DNA of 64,000 nucleotides from Malachius bipustulatus (GCA_910589415.1 OU342636.1:1780437-1844436); one strand, 5' to 3'; positions 1 to 12,560 are shown, numbered from the stretch's first letter. Numbers and translations: made by a program. The notes: generated by a model from the sequence alone, not told the origin.

Positions 1-446
1 TGAACGATTCACGATACCCCCAAATACGACCTGTTGAAAATGGGCCGGATCCGAGAATTTTAAGGCCCCAGTTCAGGGCCTTATTTTTTTAAAACGTCCC
101 GACATAAGGATTTGTTTCTCGGTAACGGTACGTCGCGGACAGATTCTGCAAGTACAGTTATTTAGGGAAAGGATAGACGTACAAACTTTGTAGAGATCGT
201 TTTTCGAAAAAATAATTAGGTGATTAGGTAATTAGGTAATCGGCTCTCAAAAATTGAGGACACCGTATTCGCATGATTTTGCGACCTCGTTTGCGACTAG
301 TTCGGATTTTTTTTCAAAATTTATTTGACAGATCGAAAAAATAACAAAACAGCGAGATAGAGCCGTTCGTTACCTACCAAAAAGATGATGATGATTTTCA
401 CGTGACAAGTCGGCAAAAGTGACTTATTCGAAAAAAAAACAAAAAA
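1..446. other. No recognisable gene
   Basis: AT-rich sequence with long A and T runs. I see no coding frame, RNA gene or terminal repeat here. Confidence 0.5.
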
Positions 447-861
447 CCTTCTTGCGCATCAATCGCAGAAATAGTGTATTTTTATGCGATTCAATTATGA
501 ATATTTTCACCGCTTTTTAAATTATTGGCTTTCTGAAATTTTCCATAGTCATGTCATGTTAGCGTAGTGCTTTAATGTGAAAAATTTTCTGTGATAATTT
601 CATTTCATTTCGTTTCAACACGTGCCTTAGAATGGATTTTTAAATTTAAAAATCAAAAAAATTGGCAAAATTTCACAATTTTGTCCCTTTTCCTATGCCC
701 GCCACTGGCTAACTTTGCTTGAAAAATACTATTTTTTACACTACCTTTAATAAATTCGGAAAAAACGAAAGGAGTCAGAAAGCCAATTTAAAAGGCGGCA
801 AAAATTTTCATAGTTGAATCGCATAAAAATACACTGTTTCTGCGTTTGATGCGCAAGAAGG
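447..861. mobile_element. Short inverted-repeat (MITE-like) element
   Basis: Begins CCTTCTTGCGCATC and ends with its reverse complement. The terminal arms are about 85 bp each and imperfect (roughly 447-530 and 777-861), around a ~245-bp centre. There is no ORF, so it would be non-autonomous. A second copy lies in the opposite orientation at 15,393-15,722 but lacks the far arm. Runs of A and T at both edges hide any target duplication. The superfamily is not recognised. Confidence 0.7.
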
Positions 862-1930
862 TTTTTATATATGCATCCGGCATACCGGAGGCTTGAGCGC
901 CTGCGAGTGTCGCGGAGGTCTTAGCGGCGCAAATGTACCTAAATATATATATATTTATATATATATAGACATATTAAGAGCCCATACGAAGCCTAAAATG
1001 CTATGTTCAGTTGAGTATTCGAAGCCTGGACCTCCCATGTGAAGCCCGACTTCGGGCTTCGAAAATTTTAACGTGTATAAACGTCGTACAGCATGGCCAT
1101 CTATCGGTGGAACCATTGGACAAATTTTGCCCAGGGCATCACTTTGACACCTGGGTACCCTAAAACATACGCGACATAGTTCAACGAAACGTTCTACAGA
1201 GGGAGCGGCGCACGTTAGTATATAATTGTGTATATGTCGAGCATTTTTCGAAGCCTGTAGACGCACAGCCGATTATTCGAGTCCCCGTAAAATTGGCAAC
1301 GGTGCATTGAGTGATGATATGTTTACATCAATTCATAAGCATCACGAGCTCTTCAATCTCCTCTCCAGTAAAATAATTTAACCCGAGAGCAACTGTGTTT
1401 ACAGTCGCCAGCGCAAGCATTACGAGCTGCGTTTCGTATAATAACCGCATAATAGCCAATCAACCATTCTTGGATCACCTCATAAATTCTTGGTATTTTA
1501 ACAATTTTAGCACAGAACTTTTAAACTAAAATTCCTACGTATGCATAAGCCAACATTATTTTCAGCTATAGGTATAGGTACAGGTGTCCCATTTTTACCC
1601 GGTAATTTTTTGAAATAGAACAACGTATTTTTTTACATTATCGTGTTCAGATTTTCTGACTGTATTTTTGCATTATAGCAATTTATTTAAAAGAAATATA
1701 CCTTGCGACCTTGCTTTTTAAAACTAAAAGATGAAACTTGCGATGGTGGTAGTAGTCAATCAAAGATCATCTTAATGTTTGAAAGTTGCGATTTTATGTT
1801 CACAAAAAAAACTTGGTAACTTTTAAAGTAGAGTTTATACAAAGTCAATTGAAACGACAAAAAACTAAGAAGCGCGGCTGATAATTCATAGTTCATTGAT
1901 GAAACATATGCGGCGGTAAAACAAATTTAA
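862..1930. other. Unassigned stretch with TA microsatellite
   Basis: Contains a TA-rich microsatellite (about 939-968) and a somewhat more GC-rich block (about 1000-1450). On the minus strand a 40-codon open frame (1450-1328) reads as plausible protein with an acidic C-terminal end, but it matches nothing I recognise and could be chance. Nothing else is supported. Confidence 0.4.
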
Positions 1931-3216
1931 TAGCTATTTATGATATTAATGTTAGAAGTGAAGTTTTATTTTGTTAGTGAAAAGGTTTGTGAAATGAGCG
2001 AAGCGTAGCGGAGCGAATTTTACAAATTCACGAACAAAATAAAATCACTTTTAAGACGAATATCATACAATGGTTTTTGTAAAACTGCTCTATTTTGATA
2101 ATAAAATTGATGAATTTACAATGACACTCAACTTCAAATTGCATTTTAAAATATTACAGACAAGTAAGTACAAGTAGTGTACTATGCAATAGCAACCGTT
2201 GCTGACGCTATGGTTACTAACAAATGCGTGCATACAAATAAAAGAGATGTCATAATAATTATTATTATTTGCAATTTCTGAACAATTATTATTGTCTTGA
2301 ATTCTTGACTAGCTACTTATTTTTTATTAATATGTTTGCCAGTAATAAAAAGAATATGAAAAAATCTTATTACTTACCTATAATTTTGTCTGATTTCGTC
2401 ATGAGAAAATGTAGTTTAAAAAGAGAATGTAAGTAAGTACAGATAAAGTAGATAGAATTACTTTTAACACGAGTGTTGTAATGTATTTTTAACACTGTTA
2501 CAAATTTTTTTAACCCGCTTCCATGGGCTTCAATGGCACAAAAAATGTTTTTGTGCAACTGCCATTAAAAGACACATACATCACTTTTAACGACAGCTGA
2601 CAGTGTTAAAAGTGATTGTTTAAATGGAAGCGTGTTAAAAGTACTTTTAACACTAGTGTTAAAAGTACATTACAACACTCGTGTTAAAAGTAATTCTATC
2701 TACTTTTTCTGTACTTACATTCTCTTTTTAAACTACATTTTCTCATGATGAAATCAGACAAAATTATAGGTAGTAAGATTTTTTCATATTCTTTTTATTA
2801 CTGGCAAACATATTAATAAAAAAATAAGTACCTAGTCAAGAATTCAAGACAATAATAATTGTTCAGAAATTGCAATCAATAATAATTATTATTATGGCAT
2901 CTCTTTTATTTGTATGCACGCATTTATTTGTTAGTAACCATAGCGTCGGCAACGGTTTCTATGCATAGTACACTACTTGTACTGATATGTAATATTTTAA
3001 AATGCAATTTGAAGTTGTGTCATTCTAAATTCATCAATTTTATTATCAAAATAGAGCAGTTTTACAAAAACCATTGTATGATATTCGTTTTAAAAGTGAT
3101 TTTATTATATGTTCGTGAATTTGTAAAATTCGCTCCGCTACGCTTCGCTCATTTCACAAACCTTTTCACTCACAAAATAAAACTTCACTTTTAACACCAA
3201 TATCATAAATAGCTAT
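1931..3216. mobile_element. Large foldback element (~1.29 kb)
   Basis: The left arm (1931 to about 2500) and right arm (about 2650 to 3216) are near-perfect reverse complements of ~570 bp. The outer ends read TAGCTATTTATGATATT and its complement. The ~150-bp loop carries several copies of the site ACTTTTAACAC and its complement GTGTTAAAAGT, some joined into a full palindrome. Open frames in the arms mirror one another and are not genes. It is either a non-autonomous foldback transposon or an inverted duplication; no transposase is present. Confidence 0.8.
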
Positions 3217-3599
3217 TTTAATAAATTTCCTACCTGATATTAAAGTTTATTGGGAAATAACGCGCCAAACGAAAAATTTCAATTCGTGGTCACTTTTTTA
3301 TTATCCATTTTTGGAAAAAAAGTTATTCTCCATAAAAAGTTGTGCTTGGTCTGAAACCTAAAATGGAATAGTCTGACATAAAATTTTTGCAATCGTATAC
3401 GAGCTTTGTCCTAAAACACGAATAGTACCAAAGAGTAAAATAGTTATTTTATTATTTATTTATATTTATTGTTATAAGTAAAATTATTTATTTTCGACAA
3501 TATCAAAAATTGTTACTTAAAAATGTTGATCAGCACTGCAAATGACATTCAAATAAACAAAAACATGCAGTTGCGTGACTAACAAAAAACAACATACAA
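3217..3599. other. No recognisable gene
   Basis: AT-rich spacer between the foldback and the next repeat block. No coding frame or repeat boundary was identified. Confidence 0.4.
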
Positions 3600-4720
3600 A
3601 CTATACAGTGCATTTTTTTATGTGTTGCCATAGGGAATAGCATGTAAAAATATGAACCCTATGTTAACTTAATGTCTTGTACCTACTTTGGAAGTCGTTT
3701 TTAATTTTCAATAATAGTACATGTCATCTACTTTACAATACGACCTTTCAGAAAAGCCGGTCGTCGTTTAATTTAATTATACTTGTCCCATTGAGGAAAA
3801 AAAAAACTGCATGAAACTGTAAGAGATACGAAGTCGGTTACATTACAAAAAAGTTGCGCAGTATTTGGCAATTTTTTTTTTCTCAATATTCCCAGAATTT
3901 CCTGAAATATCCTGAAAAAAACTTGAAACATGCAGATTTATTATTTTAGTCATATCTTCTTTATTATTGAAAAAAAAAAATTTATGTAGGTTTACATAAG
4001 CCTTAATGAGCCACACATTTGACGTTTCAAAAATTTACAAAGCCGACTAGATCTTGGGATTTTCAAAGTCAACTTTTGTTTTTCTTATGGCCGCCATATT
4101 GTTTTTCATGCCATTCGCTATAGAAAAAATCCCGGAACCCAAAAATTGATCACATTGCAAATAAATTCGAAAAAATGTAATCTTCTTTATTAAAAATAAC
4201 GTAATAAAATTTTACCGAATGTCAAAAAGTGCATTTTTTAAGTATTTCCATAGGTAATAATATGTAAAACATTACACCCTATATTAACTTATGTTGTACC
4301 TACCCATTGTAACTTAGAAGTCGTTTTAAATTTTCAATACCTACATGCATGTCATGTACTTTACGATACAACATGTCAAAAAAACGGTCCTCTTTAAATT
4401 TTAATATTTCGTTCTCATTTGAATTAATAAACTTTAATAAAGGAGTCAGAATAAACAAAGTGTGTTAAAATTTTTAAATTTTTTTGTTTATTAATTTGTG
4501 GTTTCTTACTTTGTGCATGGTACCTTATTAAAAAGATTTAGCTGAAATAAGATCTCGATTTTTGTTTTTTTATCACGATATTTCAGCAGCATCCTATTAT
4601 TATCCTATTTTTTTTTCAGATTCTCAATACTTCTCAATATTTAAAATTGTCCACATTTTTTGAAATTTAACAGACCCTGTTTTTTTTACTATTTCCGATG
4701 TCCACGTAGCGAGTCACGAA
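3600..4720 (-). repeat. Two tandem diverged copies of dispersed repeat family G
   Basis: Two related units, about 3600-4150 and 4225-4720, share the same order of landmarks (a GTGCATTTTTTA start, a TATGTAAAA block, a GTCGTTTT block, then a run ending near ACCCTGTTTTTT). The first unit carries the family signature, reverse complement of GGCCATAAGAAAAAC, near 4080. Other family members are at 8120-8440, 12,795-13,222 and in both arms of the foldback at 9662-10,411. Non-coding. Confidence 0.6.
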
Positions 4721-5118
4721 TACCCAGTTAATGAACCTCGTATAATTAAATTGAATAAAGTCCGGTTTTTCCAACTAGTGGAGCGAAATGGGAAAGAAAA
4801 TGTGTTGTTTTATTTTTGCGTAAAACCAGCTACCACTTATATGTATCATGTTTAGACTACTCCTAACATGAAATGTACATTTACGACTTTTTTTGCAGGA
4901 CAGGACTTTTAGAATTACAAAAAATTCAAAAATTGATGATTCAGAAAAATTGCATTTTAAAAGTTTTGTGTGTGTGTATGTCGAATGTTTTGGCTACGGA
5001 AACTACGTCCATCCGCCTATTTCCCAATAATTTATGATACTTTTAATTTGAGACAGTATTCTACACCACTTTAATTGTATACCAATTTCTTTCTATGGTT
5101 TACTTTCTACTTATATGC

Positions 5119-5669
5119 TTAAATGTCCAGATTGCTGTTTTTTATATGTCTGACCAGTCTTTTTAATTCATCTGCGTTGGGGGTTCTTAGAATTTGTGTG
5201 AGGTTGAAAGGTAGGGTAATAGTGTTATTGTCATTGTAATATATGTCTTTCGTGTATCCATCTGTTTCGTTAGAGTTCAGACTGCAGTTAAGAATCATAT
5301 GTTCCGCGTCCCCAATTTCTCCACAACGGCAATTTGGGGAGTCTGACAATCCTATTTTGTTTAAGTGTTGGGGTACCCGTCCATGGTTACATCTCAGTCT
5401 AGTTACCGTAGTTATTTCTGTTCTGTTCAAATTCATATTTTTGAACCAGAGATTTCTGAGAGGAGTTTCTTGTATATTTTTAATATAGAATAATCCTTTT
5501 GTGCTGTTGGTGTATTCTGTCGTACTTACCCTATCTTTCATGCGAACCATTATGTCTTGCCAAGGGTATTTATACTCTGCTAGCGTTCCTTTTCGTATGG
5601 ATTCTTTTGCCATTTTGTCTACTATTTCGTTGTTTTTTACTCCACAGTGCGCTTTGACCCACACCAAGG
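5119..5669 (-). pseudogene. 3' fragment of a non-LTR retrotransposon: RNase H C-terminus and tail domain
   Basis: About 180 codons are open. The N-terminal end reads WVKAHCGVKNNEIVD, the last conserved block of the RNase HI domain found in I/R1/Jockey-type ORF2 proteins. Downstream comes the RLRCNHG ... CRCG ... EHMILNC cysteine/histidine segment usual after that domain. There is no EN or RT upstream: homology stops at about 5669, as expected for 5' truncation on integration. The 3' UTR appears to run on the minus strand to a short CA-repeat near 4968-4980. It is a dead fragment; the exact clade is uncertain. Confidence 0.8.
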
Positions 5670-6072
5670 ATTTAAAAGTTTTAAATATTTCAAACTACTC
5701 AACTAGTTCGACGAAATCGACAAAATTTTTCATTTAAATTAAAGCGCTTCTGTTGGCGGTAAACTTGTTTAGGATTTTTATATTTGATTGTGAAATCGAA
5801 AGGTAATTGAAAATTTCCACAAAATTGTATCGATATTTTTTGAGTAAGTTAAAAAAAATAAAAGTTCAGCCCTGTGAAAAATCAATCCAACTAAACTGAT
5901 TTCAATCAACAATCAGAGAAAAACAGTTCCAATACAAAAGGTTACCTAGGAAACAAAATCAAAATAACAGGAAATAAACGAAAATAACTCAAGTAATGTT
6001 TAGGTAGGTACTCGTAAGTTAAATCAAAAAACAAAGTTACAAAATACAGTTACTATTAAATAGGTGCATGCA
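5670..6072. other. No recognisable gene
   Basis: AT-rich sequence between the retrotransposon fragment and the small MITE. Nothing supported. Confidence 0.4.
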
Positions 6073-6077
6073 GTATA

Positions 6078-6204
6078 GTTGGACCAGAGATATAACGAAA
6101 CGACTTCTGTCATTTTATCAATTTTTGGATTATTGAAATATTGTTGAAGTCATAAAATATGACAGTTTAACAATTAGATCATTTCGTTATATCTCTTGGT
6201 CGAC
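6078..6204. mobile_element. Mariner-type MITE, 127 bp
   Basis: Terminal inverted repeats of about 24 bp (GTTGGACCAGAGATATAACG at the left, its near-complement at the right) enclose a ~75-bp centre. TA dinucleotides flank both ends (6076-6077 and 6205-6206), the target duplication expected for Tc1/mariner insertions. No coding capacity. Confidence 0.75.
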
Positions 6205-6209
6205 TATAC

Positions 6210-6734
6210 CATACCTACCTTACTGACTGCAGTCTTTAAACGATCACAAATTAATAATAATTATAATTTGGTGATAACCAGTTAGGCGATGTACCTATAT
6301 TTTCATTGATCGTGATTTTAAAACTTATAATATTGTAGTTAGGTACTACTGTGATTTATAAGTTTGGTGGGTGGGTAGGTGAATATAAAAAAAACCTATG
6401 AAACTTTCAAAATTTTTAAAAATACATGATAAAATTCTATAATATTATGCACAAACCCTTTCTAAACTATTTATGTACCTATTGTTTTTATAAGTTACTT
6501 TTCTAAGCGCGCTATAAACCTAGACGAACAAATTTAGCTCCAAAATGAAATTAGATTTTTTTGGTCTGATATTTCAGATAATTTATACTTTTGATTACAT
6601 ACTCGTATTAAGTATTATTACTTCTGATTACAGATATTCATTGATTTTAATTGATTTTAGATGAAGAAAAAACATTTGTAAAAAATTTAATAAACTTTTC
6701 TTTTATAAGAAAATGTATAAATGATTTAATGATG
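6210..6734. other. No recognisable gene
   Basis: AT-rich with scattered GTAGGTA runs. No gene, RNA or repeat boundary supported. Confidence 0.4.
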
Positions 6735-7405
6735 GCATTTCAATAGCACTAAATAATAATCGTGCTACTGTTAATTTCGAAGATATTCCTTGCCCTGAAA
6801 GTGAAGAAAAAAATAGCAATGCGACCGTCGTGCCACAATGCCTTAGTTAGTGACCTTAATATTAGATTGCAATAACTGTTTTTAGCTTCTTACCCACCCA
6901 GCACCCCTATTTAATAATAATAATAATGATAATAAATGTGCTTTATTGACCATACGTAAGTATAATTTTACAACAAAATCATTATAATCCTGCATGATCA
7001 ATCTCAAGGTGAGGTTCAGCTTGGGATATATATCCTTTACTGCTCTGCCACCTAAACCTTGTGATCCTAACAACTCAATAGATATAAAGTTTTCACCTAA
7101 TACTAACCTAACCTACCTAGCCTAATCTGCAATCAGTAAAATCAGTAAGATAACAATAAGATAAAGACAAAATATAAAGTGAGTACAATTTCATTTCCGC
7201 TCTGACTCCTCTCCCCCCGCCACAAGCATCCGTCCTCCTATCCCCGACCCTGATTCCCATGACCCTACGAGTTTCCTATTGCTTACAGTATAGGTATTCA
7301 CGGACTGTTTCTTTAAACTTGCGAAGATTAAGTTGTTTTTTCGCTCCTTGATCCAGAAAAAATTGATGGAACTTAGGATACGTGGATGTAAATATTTACA
7401 AAAGT
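6735..7405 (+). repeat. Dispersed repeat family R, copy 1 (interrupted)
   Basis: Shares a block with copies at 7790-8016 (same strand) and 9170-9400 (opposite strand), including CTTACCCACCCAGCACCCCT and a TTGCCCTGAAAGTGAA segment. This copy is split after CCCCTATTT at about 6911 and resumes at about 7337 with the TCGCTCC ... AAAAAATTGATGGAACTT segment that is contiguous in the other two copies, so the 425 bp between is a later insertion. Confidence 0.7.
6912..7336 (-). mobile_element. Short insertion with AAT-repeat tail inside repeat R
   Basis: About 425 bp absent from the two other R copies. It starts with an AAT/ATT microsatellite next to a motif that on the minus strand reads AATAAAGCACATTTATTAT. 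This is the look of the 3' end of a 5'-truncated non-LTR element or SINE with a simple-sequence tail. No RT sequence remains, so the family cannot be named. Confidence 0.5.
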
Positions 7406-7454
7406 TTTTTTTCGAAAAAAGAATATAATTAAAAATAAGGTCATTATATACATC

Positions 7455-7560
7455 CGCGGCTCATACAGTTTCACTATGGAACTTATATAGGGGTGGAGAA
7501 CATACCTATAGTAACACCAGGAAGGTATTCATTTGCTTTGCAAATGAAAGGGAAAGCCAC
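7455..7560. repeat. Inverted partner of 9560-9650
   Basis: The segment with CTATAGTAACACCAGGAAGG and the following ATTCATTTGCTTTGCA block recurs as a reverse complement near 9570-9645. With the R copies it makes the 7.3-9.65 kb region a loose large-scale palindrome. Non-coding. Confidence 0.55.
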
Positions 7561-7789
7561 AAAACGGTGTAAAAAAACAGTTTTGAGAGTGCGGAGGGAG
7601 TGCGGACCTGACAAGAGGCACCGATTAGATGCCGCGATCCCGGATAAAACCACTTCATCATAATTGCCAAGTATTCTATTCTGAGTTAGAGGCTCACAGA
7701 GGCGGACTGGGCGATATATCCGCTTTCATTACGTGTCCAGTCCGCACAGGGATTGATGCAATGATTTTCGGATTATAAATTCAAAATAA

Positions 7790-8016
7790 ATGCAAAATTC
7801 AAAATAAAAATCGTGGTACTGTTATTTTAGAAGATTTTCCTTGCCCTGAAAGTGAAAAAAAAAAATAGAAATTCGACCGTAGTGCCAAAGAGGCCTTAGT
7901 TGTGACCTTAATATTAGTTTGCAATGACTGTTTTTACTTTCTTACCCACCCAGCACCCCTATTTAGCTCCTCGGTCCCGAAAAAATTGATGAAACTTAGG
8001 AGCCGCGGATGTATAC
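7790..8016 (+). repeat. Dispersed repeat family R, copy 2 (uninterrupted)
   Basis: Contiguous version of the block split in copy 1, running from the ATCGTGGTACTGTT region through CCCAGCACCCCTATTTAGC to GAAACTTAGGAGCC. It shows the empty-site arrangement at CCCCTATTT. Confidence 0.65.
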
Positions 8017-8119
8017 AATTACCAAAAATAATAATAATTATAAATATAAAAAATTTTTTGAATGTTATTAATTTTTGTTTCCTTGATTTTTATCTTATAC
8101 CGAACGACATGAAAAAATC

Positions 8120-8440
8120 AATATGGCGGCCATAAGAAAAACAAAAGTAGGCTATGAAAACTCTGGAATTTAGTCGGCTTTGAAAATTTTTATAATGTGA
8201 AAGGGATAGCTTTTGACGACTAATGTAAGTCTACAAAAAATAATTAATTAATTTCCAATAATAAAAAAGATATGGCTAAAAAAAGAAATTTTGATTGTTC
8301 AGGTTTTTCAGGATATTTCAGCAACGACTGGAAATATTCAAAGAAAAAATTCAGATTCTCATTAAGCATTAAATTGTGCAGCTTTTCTCTAATTTAACCG
8401 ACCCTGTATCTCTTGCCGTTTCCAAGATCCCCATGTAGTA
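8120..8440 (+). repeat. Dispersed repeat family G, single copy
   Basis: Contains GGCGGCCATAAGAAAAAC and the TAGTCGGCTTTG block, and ends near ACCGACCCTGTATCTC. It corresponds to one arm of the 9662-10,411 foldback, so it may be a half-element. Confidence 0.55.
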
Positions 8441-9169
8441 CTGCCACTTACAACTGGACACATTATTGTATAGGTTTAGGTAGGTCCTATAATAATAGGT
8501 AACATGCTAACATGCAATGATCAAAATATAGGTAAGTACTTTTAATGGCTTGAATTTTATTTTGATTAGAGCATAATAACGTACGTTGATTGTTTAAATT
8601 TTTTGTTTTTACAATAATTTCATAACACGGAGTAAGTACCTACCGCGGGCTGCTTGCTATATTGACATTTTTTGCCCTCTTAGACCAGCATGCCAGCTGG
8701 TTAGTTCTCCAGCAGACCAACAGTTTTGTGATACTAGTAAAAGAATACACATACTTTACCTACCACCTAGAAATTGAAGAGTGAACTGGAAGACTGGAAC
8801 TGACTGATTCTTTTGTTTGCTACTTACTCGTTTGTTCCTAAATTATGATTTCTGAACATAAATCCCTATCTGGTCGGCAGTAAAATAAACGCAAGTAAAA
8901 CCGTTGCTGAATAAAATCTTATGTCTTCACACCCGTCTCATTTTATGGTACTTAACCACTGAATCATCTTGTTTTATAATATATTAAAATCTTTTCGTGA
9001 AATACACAATATGTAGTCCAGTCAGTAAAGTAAAAAATGAACCAAAATTTCATGAAAAATTAAAAAATCTTATTATATGAGATTTTTCTCCAATAAAATA
9101 AATATATAAATAAATATCGTATGGCTGTGGTAAAGCCCAAGTGTTGTTAGTGAATTAAATTGGGTAAAT
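8441..9169. other. No recognisable gene
   Basis: AT-rich with GTAGGT-type runs. No coding frame or RNA gene supported. Confidence 0.4.
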
Positions 9170-9400
9170 ATTTACATCTACGTATCCTAAGTTCCATCAA
9201 TTTTTTCGGGACCGAGGAGCGAAATAGGGGTGCTGGGTGGGTAAGAGCTAAAAACAGCCATTGCAAACTAATATTAAGGTCACAACTATGGCCTCTTTGA
9301 CACTACGGTCGCATTGCTATTTTTTTCTTCATTTCATTTTTCTTCAATAGTAGTACGATTATTATTTTGAATTTAATTTATTTTGCATTTTCATTCCAAA
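9170..9400 (-). repeat. Dispersed repeat family R, copy 3 (inverted)
   Basis: Reverse complement of copies 1 and 2. It is uninterrupted across AGCACCCCTATTTCGCTCC and supports the empty-site reading used to define the insertion in copy 1. Confidence 0.65.
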
Positions 9401-9661
9401 AAGCGTAACATCAGTCCCTATAATCTGGATACGATATGAGAAAGCTTATATCCGGCTTGACGTATTCATCACCTCTCTGGTCTGGTGCATGTTTATATGT
9501 GTTTATACGCCGGCTAACCAGGACCGGACTCCCTACTGCGATTTTTAGTGCCATTTTTTTGCTAATCATGAATCTGCAAAGCAAATGAATACCTTCCTAG
9601 TGTTACTATAGGTATAGATACGTCCTCTACCCCTATATAGGGTGCACCATAAATTCTTCTC

Positions 9662-10411
9662 TACAGGGTGCACCATGTATCCTTCTCTATATTGCTATCT
9701 CCTAACGCTAACAGATACAGGGTCGGTTAAACAAGTCCAAAGGAGCGCAATTTTGTGGCCATCTCGATTCCGTCGAGACATACAAGATATCTGTAACCGT
9801 TCCTGAAATATCATGAAAAAACTGAAAAATCGAGGTTTCTTATTTTTTCCATATCTTTTTTATTATTGGAGATTAATGAATAATTTTTTGTGGGCTTACA
9901 TAAGTCGGCAAGAGCTACCCATCTGACATTTAAAAAATTTTCAAAGTCGACTAGATCTCAGAATTTTCATAGTCTTCATAGAATTTTTTTTTTATGTTTA
10001 TTAATTTGTTGTTTCCATTATTTTTTTATATCGAATGACATAAAAAAATAATATGGCGGCCATAAGAAAAACGAAAGTTGACTGTGAAAACTCTTGGATC
10101 TAGTCGGCCTTGCACATTTTTATACTGACAGATGGGTATAATAGCTCTTGACGACTTCTGTAAGCCTACAAAAAATTATTTAGTAATTTCCAATTATCAG
10201 AAAGATATGGCAAATAATATAAGAAATCTCGATTTTTCAGTTTTTTTCAGGATATTTCAGGAGCAGTCACAGATATTTTGTATGTCTTGACGGATTCGAG
10301 ATGGCCACAAAATTGCGCATCTTTTCTCTAATTTAACCGACGCTATATGCTATATCTCTTAGCGTTCAGGAGATAGCAATATAGAGAATAGGATATATGG
10401 TGCACCCTGTA
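9662..10411. mobile_element. Palindromic foldback element, ~750 bp
   Basis: Starts TACAGGGTGCACCATG and ends with GGTGCACCCTGTA. Arms of ~330 bp are diverged reverse complements, each carrying family G sequence (near 9950 and 10,060). The centre is about 9990-10,050. The ACAGGGTG terminus also occurs in the palindromes at 45.8 and 52.3 kb, suggesting related termini. No ORF. Confidence 0.7.
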
Positions 10412-12305
10412 TTATAGGTGCCATAGTGAAACTGTAAGATACCCAGATGTAAATATTGACCGATTTTTTCATAATTAATTTATTAAAGGTCATTATTTAT
10501 TTTATTATTTTGTTATTTTTTTAATATTATTTTACTATTATTTTCATTATAAAATGATAAATGATATAGGTAGGTACTTAGGTACGCGGTGTCTCTAGGC
10601 AAGTGCCAATCAGTTGTTATTTTTTTTAATAATAAAAAAAATCATTAATTTAAGTAATTTTAAAATGAGGGATGACTTCACTTTAGTAATTAGCACATTA
10701 TTTGTGTCTTACATTTATACACAAATTGTAGATTTTCATTATCAAAATATATATGAAATATCCACTGTTAATGTCGCCATTCTGTAGAAATTCTCGATTA
10801 AGCAGTAAGTAGCTGGTAGTCTATTTTTGCCGTACACCGAAGCGACATAATAATTGCTGTTTAAAGTTCCGATGATGGTATTAGCAATGCTTTTCGGAAA
10901 CAGTTTTGATGTTTTTCTAACTTAACTATCACAGATACCATTTTGAAAAATTGAAACAACAAAGTTTCATTTATAAACTATCACATTTTGCAAAAAAATT
11001 GACAATTTTGAATAGTGCCTTTTTGCACAGGACGATTTTTTGACGAGAATTAGGTATTTAGCCCATTCCTGAAAATTTCAGCCATGTACCTACTCTAAAG
11101 GCCCACAGGGCGACAACTTATTGCTAGATTGGCACTCTAACTATAGAATACCCTGTAGGTATATGTAATTAATATAGAATAGATATCTTACTACCGGTTA
11201 ACCGTTTTAGGTATAGTCCTCTCCTCTATCTATTTTCTAACTTAAAAAAAAATCGGCAGACTGCTGGTATAATAATCTTAAACGCGTATAAAATCGTTGA
11301 TTGAAGGAGTAAAATCCAATGAAAGGTTCCCGCAGTCGGATAGTCTGAACACTGGATGCAATCTTTAGACCCCTGAACTGAAATTTTGAGAAGTGGAAGT
11401 AGAAAAGGGTAGAAGATGGATGATTCTACTTTCAGAAAAAGAGGAAAAAAGAGAGAAATACAAGAGACACTAATCGCTGGCCCGGGATGTTGTGAGGAAC
11501 CTTCACAGAGTAATGGATCATAAATCAGATAATGCAGCTTTTTATTGACTGCAAAAAATAATAATTGGGATTGTAAGGGATAATAAGGGATTGCTTAAAA
11601 TTCAAATATGTGTACAGTATATACCTAAGTAGGTATCTTAATATTACAAGACTCACTGTCTGGTATATTTATTTACACTTCAGAGAGGAATTTGAAACAT
11701 TTTCTCAATAATTTCTTCACTTTTTGACGGTGGCCATCAGATCAGATGCGGTCGTCGGATTATTTTTTCCGGTTTGTTTGAGTTTGAATGAAGTACCTAC
11801 TTCCTTAGTTTTTGTTTTTATTATTTAGAAAACAGGTTTCTGGAAGCTGTTTATGACTTTTTGTAGCGTAATGTGAGTAATGTGACATCATCCTGCTCCT
11901 GCATGTTGCATATCAATAAATCTTGATTTATAAGGCAGATTATGATAGGGCACTTATTCTGGTTCCTTTCATTTTAATGAATTGCTTTAGTTTTATTTTT
12001 ATAATACAAAGTATTTGTTATTTAGTTAAAATTAGCAAACAGTTGAACTTGAACATAATTACTTCAAATATGTTTGTTAATTTGGCATTAGAAGTAGGCA
12101 CATAATTTTGTGCTAATTTTAATTGAATAAAATAATTTTATCTATTAAATTTTTATTACCGATAGCTTTTTATTTTTTACTGATGAAGAGGATAACCAGT
12201 TAATCGTCGGTTAACCGGTTAGTAATATTTCATAAAACTAAAACACACATGCAGCCCGAAAATAAGTAACGAGAAATAAAAAATCTTTATCTTTATATAG
12301 TTTAA
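10412..12305. other. Long non-coding stretch
   Basis: Nearly 1.9 kb of AT-rich DNA with GTAGGTA runs. I find no open frame with protein character, no RNA gene and no clear terminal repeats. Confidence 0.4.
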
Positions 12306-12560
12306 GGGCTAGTTGCACGAAAGTTAATTAAAGATTTGTCAGATAATTACTGATTTTAAATTGCCAATTTTGAAAGTATGGGTGAATATTTTGAATGATC
12401 TTTTATTGTTATTTACCCGTGATTTAACTCTTCTAAAGGGGAGTAGAATTTATTTCCTGACCTGACCAACATTTTGATAATACAGGTTTTTTTTATTTAA
12501 AATATGCATTTTAAAATCAGTAATTATCTGGCAGATCTTTAACGTTTGTGCAACCGGACC
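12306..12560. mobile_element. PIF/Harbinger-type MITE, 255 bp
   Basis: The left end GGGCTAGTTGCACGAA and the right end TTTGTGCAACCGGACC are inverted repeats continuing for ~45 bp through AGATAATTACTGATTTTA. TAA flanks both sides (12,303-12,305 and 12,561-12,563), fitting the 3-bp TWA duplication of PIF/Harbinger. The GTTGCAC core in the terminus is also characteristic of that superfamily. No ORF. Confidence 0.75.

Noticed and set aside
955..1266. 103-codon minus-strand frame
   Set aside because: No recognisable domain, no intron or partner, and it starts in a TA microsatellite.
1270..1300. tRNA T-arm-like TTCGAGTCC
   Set aside because: No matching acceptor, D or anticodon arms at the required spacing.
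2370..2558. Open frames in the foldback arms (also 2910-3194)
   Set aside because: Mirror images in inverted repeats with no protein character.
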